64,000 nt of DNA from Melanocharis versteri (lineage: Eukaryota; Chordata; Aves; Passeriformes; Melanocharitidae), in NCBI GenBank assembly GCA_013397845.1, contig VZTG01009066.1:124001-188000 (forward strand), given 5' to 3'. A program made the translations under genes and the position numbers. The notes beneath the pieces are model-generated. The model searched no databases. It was not told the DNA's origin and saw only the letters and a program-made list of their open reading frames with translations. Below, in pieces: positions 13,401 through 25,400 of this stretch (position 1 is the stretch's first letter; every line of letters begins with the position of its first letter).

Positions 13401-16400
13401 ACCTTGTACAGGACACACTCACAGAAAAATGCACATACACCAAGCTCCTTAACAGTAAGTGGGGGAAAAAAAAAATCTTTTAAGCCTCTTAGCAGTCTAA
13501 AGGCAGACACATGGCCTTTTATTTCAAACAGTTTCTGTTACACTCAGTGTCTACACGGACTGTGCTCAGCATGGGTCTGCATGATATTTTTGTTTGGTTG
13601 GTGTCAGGTCAACCTGTAACAGCAGTTTTAACTGCTTATCTCTACATTAAATATGTAATTCTTCTCCTAACATAAATTCCAAGTAGGAGCAGAAAGCCAT
13701 ACAATTACAATAAAGAAGGGCTACAGGTGAATTTCTCACTCAAGCTTAGCCAGTAGAAGTGTCAACTTAACAACATCCAGCAGATAACGAGCTGTCTCTG
13801 CTGCAGCTCTGCATGACTTGGGTGAGCAGTGCCAGTCTGTAGCAATGACAGCATTAACTCTTGTACCACCAAATTCAGCAAAAACAGCTCTTCGTGGACA
13901 CACAGAAAAATCGAAGGGAACAAGCACGTGCTCACTTACGACCACAGAATAACCAGAGCTATTTTCACAGATGTTGTAAGAAGGAAAATGCTGATGTTAC
14001 ATCACCAGCTCGATGTCATTACAGGTACTCACATGGTTGAGAAATTTGCTGTCTTTGGTTGCCCATCCTATCTGCATCACTCCTGAAGTAATGACTGTAA
14101 CTTCATAGTACCAGACTCCAGAGTCGACACAGAATGTGCATCTTACGCTTTCGAAGGACGAGGCATCACATCGCGCCTACCAAATCCAAACAGAAATCCA
14201 GTGTCTACAAAATTAGCATTCAAACAAACACCTTTCTTCCCTGGATCAAGTTTCTTGCATATAAGAATACACTGACATAATTTTAGAGGCATTTTAGACA
14301 AAGTGACCTCTCTTTATAGCAGTAGCTGTCACACAAACTAGTGAGTAGGCAAGACTGAAAATTGTTCAGTGGCTAAGCCACAGGCAGAAAAAAAAAAAAA
14401 GTAGGAAGTTGACAGAAACAATTTAAAGATTTAAAGACTAAGACAACCAAAACAGGCAAACCTATATCATTGGTTATTAACTGATTCCTGGTATGAAGGA
14501 CAAGGAGGCATTCAATGTTAATTCATGAAAATTCACCTCTAAGTAGTCAAACAAGTTTTTAGAAGGAGTTAGAGAGGAAGGAAAAAACCCCACGTGTCTG
14601 AGAAAAAAATCTGACTGCTATGAGCTTTTCAAGATGACACAGGAAAAACAACAGAATGATATTTGGACCAGAACTGTTCACAAAGTATGTGAAAAGCCAT
14701 CTGACTCTTAAGAATCCTCCTCCTTTCTCTGAAGTTTTGGGGCACAGGTACAGGCGTTACTTCAGTGTGAACATTTCTACAACTGAGACCAGTGCAGTGA
14801 TGTTACAACCCTGAGATGACAAAGCAAGCTTTCTGTACAAAGCTGGCAGCCAATGTGGATTAATTCTAGAAAATCACAGGAGCAAGTGCAAAGCAAAACC
14901 TGCCTTTTTCTTCAGCCTCTTTTTCAGGTTGAAAACATGAAACAATTTCCTACCTCTAATCCATGTGGTGAGATCTTCAGGTATTCGCTGACATCGTTAC
15001 TGTTCAGCATAGCCCTAATGTTGGTCAAGTCAACCTTCTCATATGTAAACTGCCTGCCTTCTTTTAAAACTGCAAAAAAACCACCAAACCCAACCAGTTT
15101 TAGTTACTGCTGCTGCAAAACGTGATTTTAAACATTTCATACACTGATAATCTCTCAAGGATCCAGGTAATTTTTGACATAACTGAATGAAACACTGAGA
15201 TTTTGTCTGCATGAAAACAGCTTCCAAGACCCTGTGTGTTAAATACCCTTTAAACATGAAAGCACGACCTGAGCCTCTGACTAGAGCTCCCACAATCTAA
15301 TTAGTACTTGCAGGAAACCCACAGGCAAATGGAAGGCATCCAAGTTCACACCAAGATGCCACTGTTTCGGGATTTACCATTGTATTTGTATATTCAGTGG
15401 GGCAAGTTTTTCTGATTCATTACAGTAGAAACAGATTTGGGGATATGGAAGAAGGGGAAAACGAGGATTTAAAGGTTTCTACTGTCTCATTTTTAGGTGA
15501 TGAACTTGAACTGAGCCAAAGCAGCTCTCTCTCTCCCTGCTTACCCGTTCTACATGGAAGGATCAGAAGCATTTCTCTTGCCAGGTGTCAAATTGCTGAC
15601 ACATACATGTTAATTTACAAGTCAAAGATCTTATCCCAGGACTCTCCATATAACCCAAACTTGCTACAACACTTACAGAGGCATTTACTAAACACAGCTG
15701 ACATTGGCTTTCCATAAGCTGACTAAAGCCCCTAAAGCCCAACAGACCTTTTACCCAAATTTATCTAAAAGGCATTAGAAAATACAAGGTCATTAGAATT
15801 GCTGCAACCTTGAAAAAAACTAACCAAGCAAATTCAGTGATTTTTAGTCATCCAAGATATAGACCTAGGGAAGTGCTTTGCCAGACACTTTTTACTTTTG
15901 ATCACAAAAATTAAAAAGTATATTTACTTTAAAAAGTCTTTAGTAATTCTTTGAGCCTGTGCACCAGTGGGAATGACCACATGAGTGGCCATCACCAGGA
16001 CATGTCAGCAATCCAGATGTTCCAGAGAGACAGAGCTGCACTGTTGAGCCACTCATCACAGTTGCTGAAGTGTGGGTTACAGGAAATTGGTGCAAAGAAG
16101 AATTTTCATTGCAGCTCCAACTTGCAGAGTACAAACCACTTCCTTTCAAAAACATTTTCCTTGCCAAAATTTTCTTTTCATACAATTACACTGGATATAT
16201 TTATTGGGGTGGTTTTTTGGTTTTGTTTTTTTTTCCTTTGTTTTGTTGTTGTTGTTTTTTGTTCTGTTTTTCAAGGAGATATTACAAATGCAGTCAGGTA
16301 CATTAAGTGCTCATACAAAACGAACACAAAGCAGTCCTCCATCTCTTTGGAGGAGAGATTACTATTAAATGAATCCATCCCTTTGTTATACCTACACAGA

Positions 16401-19400
16401 TTGTCTAAACTCCACTGGGCACAGAATCCAACCTGGCGTTTTAAGTAGTCTGGATTATCTGTCCATTTCTCCAGCAAGATCAGTTGGTCGCTAATGCACG
16501 ATTCAGAAACTGTCATTTTATTTTCACCTGCAATTTAACAGGAAAAAGAATAATTGCTATAAGCTAGGGATAAGTTTAGTTTAAAATAGTAACATCCTAC
16601 AAATGCAGTAGAACTCTCTACACACGTCTAAACCTCAGTATTACGAGCAGCATGAAATTGTTTCCCCAAGCAGATGTGGAATTATCTTCATTCAGATTTA
16701 CCACTTCTCAGCACGGAGCTGCATCAAGAGACAGGTCACAGCTGTCCTCCATCTCTCCAATACTGATTTATTTCTTTTCAAGTAACAAAGGTCTCATGTC
16801 ATAAGTCATTAATTTCTAAAATGAGAAGGACTGAGTTTCAGCAAATCTCTTAAGGGTTTGTGGGTGAGGGTGTCATTAAAGCAAAAAATATTTTTTCCTG
16901 CCTACAAACTACCAATCCTAACTGTTGTCCAGCTCTAATACAGATTTATGTCAGTGACAAAGGCCTCATGTCACAAATCCTTCTATAGCAATTTCTAACA
17001 GGGAAAATAAATTTCAGCAAGTATCTCAGGGGTTTTGAGGGGTAGAGGGATGTCACTACAGCAATAAATACCAATGCAGATTCTCATGCTCACACAAGTG
17101 ACAGTCATGCAGCAGAAGCCACGGTGTTAAGAGCAGTACTGGGCCAATACTCACTTGTTTGTGCAAACTTCTCCAGTGCTATTAGTGCAAAAAGCATCAC
17201 TGTTGGGTGGGACTGGAAGTTCTAAACATGGGCAGTAAAAAAAAGTTAATTAACAATTAATTAATTAATACCCAGCAGAGATAGACAAGAAGAGTTGCAA
17301 GTCTGTCTCAGAAGGTTTTAGGTCAAAAGAGCCTCTAAAGCTCCTGTATTCCACCCTCCTGTGGAGAGGTGGTTCAAATAGATCAGGCTACCCAAAGCCT
17401 TGTTCCATTGACTTCTAATTATCTCCAAAGATAGAGATCCCACAGGCTCTGCAATCTCAGCTTTCTGTAACTTACACTACCAATATTTAGCAGACATGAT
17501 TCCAACTTTCCACAATAATAATAATAATAAAATTGCATTATAATTGCTATGTATGGGTACATACAAAAATATCAAAGACACTTACCAAGCTGTGAAGTAA
17601 ATATTCCAATATGCCTGGGCTGAGTAAGCCTATGCTTGCAGGACCTGCAAGAATACCAGGAATGAAATCCCTCCATGGGAAGTACCACATACCCATCACC
17701 ACAGATCTTTTAAACACAAGGTAACAAATTAAAGAACACCAAACAACTTCACAGCAAAGCGAAACTATAATATAAAACAATTATCATTGTTCCCAGTGAA
17801 ATACTTGGTGCACATTACAGTCTTGCTCAGTTCACTGCTCTAAGTGGGTTCAGAGTTCTAGTCACGCTTCTGAGATTTTGCAGCAAGACTCCAGCAGCCT
17901 CCACTTAGCATTTTCATGCTCATTCCTTTTGAAAAGAGACTGTCTCCCCTCTACTTCCAGAGTCAATGTGTAAAGATCAGCTTCATCTATCAGTAGCCCA
18001 AAATAAGCAAAACTGAGCACCTGATATGGCCAACTTGATAGTTAATTATGCAGTTTGCAGCAGCACCAGAGCAAGCAGCCAATTTAAAACGAAAAAGCCC
18101 TGAAATAGTGTCCACTTAATCATGAGAGAGACACGAGGGAATCCAACTCTGGCATCTACAAACTCTTAAAAAATTGCAGTGGGTTCCAAAACTTCACTAA
18201 CAGATTTGTTGCCTGAGCTGACACAATGAGAGCTGTGTACACTAAGATGAAAGTAGATACAGTATCTCATTTCAACTTAGTATAATAGAGAAGAAGTACT
18301 GCAGTAGAAAAATACTTCCAGACCTTGCTCTTTGCTTGTTTTTCTCTCACAGAAATACAGTAATTGGGTTTTAATAACCATTAGGTTACACCGGACAATC
18401 ACTTTTTTCCTCTATTTCCTGTCCACTTTCAGAAAAGGACCAAAAAACTAGATAGAAAACAGATCATCAGCAGGAAGGAAACTTAATCATCAGTTTCCAA
18501 CAGTGCACTAGGAATGACAGGGAATAAAAATTCTATATGAAGTCACTTTAAATAGAATCTCTGCAATTTTCTGTTAAGCAACACAGAAGAGAATCTTTTC
18601 AGCTATCTACAATAGAATAAGACATGTCCACTGGAAAAAGCTTATTTCTTTTTATTTCTATACAGCCTCCAAGACCACTAAGTTGACACTCCTGCCTACA
18701 CTCTAGAGAATGTGTCCTCAGTAATTCACAGCCAGAGTGGGTCTGCAGAAGAGACTGATTACCAGTGCTAAGGCAATATAACATAAACAGCAATTCCCAA
18801 TCACTAACCACACATCAGAAGGATTTGTGAATGGCTCATTCAGACATCTGAATCAACCAGAACCTGTCATACCTGGTACCCCCTCGATGCAGAACATTAT
18901 TCAGTTCTAAGAAAACACCTCTGGCCTAGTGTGCATCGTGGGTGCTAAAGCAGAAGGTGTTGCAGAGAGCCAAATGCCAGCAGTGAGGGAAACCCCAGGG
19001 CTTTACCTGCTAATTTCTCTGCCAAGCAGCCGAGCACTGCAGTCGTGTTCCGGTGCTTGGCAGGGTGACAAGCGTCCTGGCAAGCAGCAGCTCCACTTAA
19101 GTTTAATATTTCAGTTAACTTCTGTAATGCGTCCTGCAAAAGAAAAATCAGAAATCTCTTCAACATTACTGACAGATGCAGTTTCCCCCTAATTCAGTAT
19201 CGTTCAACAGATTGTTTTTGCACATTACTAAAGTTAGCATCATATCACAGACAGCATGGTGTGGTTATCTTCTAAGATAAGAAGATAATGAAGGACAGAT
19301 GAGAAGAAAAGTTCAACAGACCCAAGAGTTGTAACTTTAAAATTACCACCAGACTGTTGGTCCTTGTGATCAACAGCTCAGGACACTTCTGGACATACTT

Positions 19401-22400
19401 AAGTGAGCTCCCTTTAGCAACAGGAACCAATTAGCACATATGGCACTACTGCCATCTGATCTATTTCCAGTACCCTAAAACTGACACCCTTTTCAAAAGA
19501 AAAGGATTGTTTCAGATTTTAGAATTCAAGACTAAAGAGACACGCCCCCTCCCCAAAAAGCCCACATTCCCATCATAAATTTAGGATATTGTCAGCTTTA
19601 CAGGATGTCATAAACTGTATTCTTAAGAGCCTAAGTGGTTTTCTGTAGTCACACAAATTTAGGAAGTAACCTATGAGGGTAATAAATCTAAAATGCTATG
19701 CTTTGGCTTGCTTTGTTCAGACAGTATGGTATGAATAAAATTCCAGATAGGTCTGGAGCATACTCTGCATTTTCAGGTAGTTAGGGGTTAATCTAGAGCC
19801 AGAACAAGTCATCCCACAGGGAGAACCCCACCCTGAAAAGTTCCAAATCCTCCTCAACTTTCCAGACTTCATGAAAGTTTCAGCTGATTCAGATTGAAAC
19901 TGAGTAATCTCAGGCAAGGATCTAATTAAAATAGAAGAACTCCTCATATTGAAGTCATCAGCAGTCATTTGGAGGAAAAATGAGCACTGCTCGAATTGAA
20001 TAGATGTGTTTTTTTGAACTGCGTTCTGAGCCACACTCAAATCAGTTGACTGTGCTAGAGTCTGAGGTCTGTACAGAGATCACACTGAAAAGTAGTTATG
20101 CTCTTAAAAGGAAAGCCACAAAACCAGAACTGATGAACAGGACTGAGCTAAGTGGAAAGAACAGAGAAAGAAGAAAGAATGACTGAGCTACAGACTTGGG
20201 ATGGAAAAGACTCACTAAAATTAGACTCTTGACATACTGATACTGCTTTTAGCCATTACTAGAACTGTCAGAGAGATCAAGTATTTTGAGTTAAATAAAG
20301 ACTTTATAGAATAAACAGTTTACTGCACTGCCCTTTTAACTTTATGGACTTTAAAGCCTGCAATAACAGAAAATGAAATACAGCCTGCTGCTGTTCTCCA
20401 GCTGTCATGGAATTGAGACACTGATTAAAATCCCTAAGACAAAAAACTTAAGACTTATCCTGTATAGAAAGAAAATGAACAGCAGCACACACTTTGCGAT
20501 CCTTCATGTGGCCAGCAGACCCCACAGCTGCAGCTCCTTGTGCTGTAAAGAAACTACACAGGAAAAACCACTGTGCCCCCCAAGAAAAACAGGCACCTCA
20601 TTCCTCGTCTTGATAAGGTCAACTATTTTATAGCAAACTCCTTAAAAGTACCCAAATAAAAGTCACATGGCTTTTGAAAAACAAATCATTGGATTGCCAC
20701 GTACATTGTAGAGCCAAACAAAAAATCCAAACTCACTTTTCCTATGGTGCATTCACAGTGGTCTCCATTTCCTGATTTCTTTTGTAAAGCAGACAAAATT
20801 TCTAGTCATAGCTATGTTTTCAAAATAATTCAGCAGTCTACGTGACAGTCATAATACATTTCTCTTGTTTAAAAGTCTCAGATAACTTTAATCAATAGCC
20901 TAGAGGAAACAAACCCACTTCAGGTAGTTTGAGAGTTGACCAATTCTCCAGCCACTGATGCAACCAGCTCTTTATACCCCTCACAACACCAATGGAGAAC
21001 TAAAATTGGCAGCATCAAGAGCTCGAGAAATGAAAGCAGAAATGATGTGACCATCAATTTCTGAAGAAATGAGATCGTGACAAACATTTTAAGACAGACA
21101 AGTTTTCTGTACAAACATTACGTTTAGCATCCTAAACACCTGAAGCTTTCACTTACACACCTGCCCTAACACAGTATGAACACCCCAGCTCATCTTTCCG
21201 CCCAAAACCAGATTAGTGGCCAGTAAAACTGAAGTATTCTCTTTGCCAAAACCACATATAGATATTTCATAGTTAAAAAATGCCATTTATTTAGTCTAAC
21301 ACACCCATTTGTGTTGCATTCCTCACGTGCAGGGCAGGAACAATTTCAACAGCAACTTGTAAACATGCAGCTTTGCAAATGTGAGAACCAAAGGGTAGAA
21401 CTTGTGCAGCTTTTGCAGCACCTGCACACCCTCCCTGCACAGTGTGAGTACCACAGGGCAGAAGAGAGGGGCAAGAAAAGCAGCCAGAACACAAGGGTCT
21501 CTTGTTCCTTCCTCATGGACCAAATTTATCCTTTTTTTGGGAATGCTCCTAGCATTAATTAGCATTTAGACACCGACTCACCCCAAATTACTCAAAGTTG
21601 AACGTTACACCCATTTTCTGAACCACTATTGCTCTTGCATCACTGGTGAAACCCACTCAGAGATCATGGGTGTGGCAGCCACAACAACTGACATTCAGCC
21701 ACAGATAAATGCATCTGCTTTCGACTCACTTTTGTTGGCAGCGGACATTCATCAAGTAGTAGCGTTATAACAGCTGGTCCCAGGGGATCTTCTAATGGAA
21801 TAACTCTAATTAAAGATTGGACAACTTCCAACCAGCCTTCGTCTGTCAACCACAAAACAGAAGTCACACTCAGAATTAACAGTGCAATTCAGAAGTGTTC
21901 AAAATACATCCCTAAGTGTAAACTGAAAAATCCTCAAAATTACCCAGTGAGTTTAGAGACATCGGGAAAAACAGTTTGCTTTTTACACCCCTGTCTTAGT
22001 TTGCAGCAGTTTAGAAATTTAAATTCAAGAAGGAAAAAGTTTACAGCAGCTTGGGTAATAGTGAACACCTCTGCTGTTTGGAGAAGAGTCTTGCCCAGGC
22101 CAGAGCATCCTTTAGTTCCCACTACTATTAGCAAGGAATACTCATGGTGGTATGGACAAGGACTTTGTTCTAGTGTGACACTCAGAGTTCAGCATCCAAT
22201 GTCAACTTTTAAACATTAAATGCTACATACACAATGACACTGAGGAAATATCTCTTTTAACCAGAGTTAGATCCCTCTTCCTGAGTTCCCTGAAATAACA
22301 CAAGGTTCAGAGAAACCCTGTGGGTTCTTTGCATGCCTGCTGGTCTAAAGAACATTTGTTTTCCTAAGGAGCTCAATTCCTTGTTGAATGAGCAGATAAT

Positions 22401-25400
22401 TGCTTTTCCTTGCAAGCAAACATCCACAAAGAAGATGTTAAACTAGTGATAAAGTAAACAGATTTGGATTTACAAGAAGATAGCTCCCTTAGAGGTGAAA
22501 ATAAAGACAATCTGTATCTGTATACAGGTGAGTGAGGTTGAAGAAGCAGCGCTCCCTTCAACAACAACAACACAGCAGTAACACATTGGGGTTTGAGTTC
22601 TGTTAGCACATTCCCCTGAAAAATATTTTATTGAATTGCAGGAATATCTAACCAGGTTGATTAATTTACTTTAATACAGAAATACATTTCCTAAGACCAA
22701 TACCAACACTACCAGGTAGAGAGATAAAAATTAACCTAAACCAGACATTTGGTTGAAGTCTTAAGCTGGGAGAATTTCTCCTACTGTAACAAAGATGAAA
22801 GAGCCCTTGCACAAACATGGCTTGTCTTGCAGGAGCACTTAGAGACAGGGCTGGGACAAATACGTCAGTAAAGCAGAGGTCTAAGGTCAGCAAGACCCAA
22901 ACCAAAAGGAAGGTGCTATCTGCCAACACTGGAGCACATGTGCTTAGCCCATGTCTACATACACACACAGGATGCTCCCGCTCAGCTGCAAACAGCCATT
23001 CTTTGTGGCTTATGGTTTAATGCTACTACAGCGTGTTTGGGACCATCCACTGGCTGCTTCTGGAGAGCTCACGTGGGAAGTTTAATAAGAGTTCAAAAAA
23101 ACTCAGGCCAATGCAATGAGCTCAGTGAAGCTCTGAAGGGCAGAACTGTGTTCTGGTTCCCACATCCCCAGAGCTACACCACATCCTAACACACCCTGCT
23201 GAGGTGTACTGTTCTTTGCAAAGAGGGGCTTGAGGTTTGTTTTGTTTCTTTTGCTTGTGAGTCACAACTGAAATACCCAACACAATGCCTTGATACCTGT
23301 TTCTGCCATTTCATGCAACGTGATCATTGAATAAGGAGGCTCCTGGTCACTGAAAGAGATATTACACAGGTCAAAATTTACGCACAATCATCAACGTAAC
23401 ACACTGAATAAAATGATTATACACAGACAGAAAACAAATCCAGTAACCATTTAACAAAAGGAAGTTACACAGGCTGCAGATTGCTAATGTCATTTTCAGA
23501 TCTGAAACACAGATGGGATTTGAGCCTCTTTCTGGCTCAACATCAACATCTGCATGGCTGCAACAGCTGACAAGTGAAATTGTGATCCACATCTGCATGT
23601 CTAGAAGCTGAACAGAATGCTTAGGCTTGATGCTGTTCATTAGCAGGCTCCTTGCAGTACATAATGAGGCACTGCATGTCAGAGGTCACAAAGTGAACCC
23701 AGAGCAGTGCACGAGGGGCATCGCTTCTACAGGATTTTTTTCTCAGAAATTCTCTGCTAAATATATAAATATTAAAAAAATACCACAAAACTTAAAACAG
23801 ATGCCACCTAACAGCATCATAGTCTTCAAGCAAGAGCTGTTAAAAGAAATAGTTAAGGCAGTTTAACAGAAAATACTTAACTCAACCCCCTTTCCAACAT
23901 GAAAACCACAAAAAAGTTCAACAGATCAGGTCCTCAGTCCAGTTTGCTGGAATAAGGACACAAAGCTACGGACACATGTGTGTATCTGAGCAGGCACTTC
24001 CAGTGAAAGTACCTAAAGCAAGACCCCAAAATCCTGTTCAGTAAGCACCTCCAGGGCCAGAAAAAGCTTATCCAGCAGCATGTCCTACAACACTTTATTC
24101 AGTGCTCCTTAGGCACTGCGAACTAACCCCAGGCTTAGACTTTACGTTCCATGCTCAATCTCTATCACACAGCTCTGAAAAGAAATTGGAAATGTGAAAT
24201 ACAGAGGAATTTTAGAACATTTCAACAGACATTAATTATGGAGGTAATAAAACTACCTAGTTTGAGAGATTAATCATAAAGAAGAGAAAAATCTCAGCTT
24301 TGATGAAATATATATGATGTAAATACATGTCTTTTTTTCTTTTCTTACAAAAAGGTGAACACATTCTTAAATATTTTCACAAGAAAACGCTAAAGTGAAG
24401 TTTATCCCATTTTTATATTGCCACAACATTTGAAACAAATAGTTGGGTTGTTTTTTCAACTCGAGGCATCTTCACCTTTCTTCTGGAAAGTAATCTGCCC
24501 AGAAGGAAAAAGAAGTGCAGTACTGCAGCCAGAATTACATCAGGAGAAAGGATATAAAGATTCAAAGAAAGGAGAGAAAAAACCCCAACAAAAATCCCAA
24601 CCATAAGTACAAGTAAAGGCTATGATAAAAAAGGATGACATTTTTAGCTGCAAGATTTCTGATTTTGTCATGAGTAGCAGGTTTTCAGAGTACTGGCACT
24701 GAGAAAAGGATGATCCTGTCCCGCTGATTTGCCATTTTAACCACTTAATTTCCAAACATTCCCTCCAGGACACACCTTCCTCATTTTGAAACAAAACAGC
24801 CGTTTTGGTAATTTCTTAATTTGCAAGGCAGCTTTTCATATAAGCCGCAAAATACAGAAGTGATCCTTCTGAGTTTATGAAATTAAACTTCTAGGAAGCA
24901 GCTATCTCTAGACATGAGAGAAAAAAAATCAGTTGTCAGATATATTTTAGGCTGGAACTTTGAGATTTGATAAAGTCAAACAACAACAAAAAGAAAAAAA
25001 TAAGAACCCCAAGAAAAAAAAAACCAAATAGCAATCAGGGAAAGCAACTATTCATTGCTTATCACAGTGCATTTTACTATAGTCTGTATAAACCCCCTGT
25101 GAAAATACAGCAGCTTCAGGAATTTGTCAGAAACAGGACTCCACGGGCAGTGAAATAACCATGCTTATTGTCCCTCAGTAGCATAAGAAAGTGCTTGCAA
25201 GATTACAAAACTGACTGCAAGACCCACAGGAACAGGATCAACTGTGATTGTTGCGTTGTGAAACAGCTTAAGGAGCTGAACTTGGGGGAAAGGGGACGGC
25301 ATGTGAGACTGGGCAGAGACTTGAAAAAACGTCTGCCACCATTTGAAGACGGAGCACAAAATAAAACCTGTTAAAAAAACCAACCAAACACACACCTTAG

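Noticed and set aside
17213..17215. Alternative AG acceptor for RSPRY1 exon 6
   Set aside because: Using it would remove three residues present at the same place in the human protein. The TTTAG at 17222-17226 keeps length and phase.
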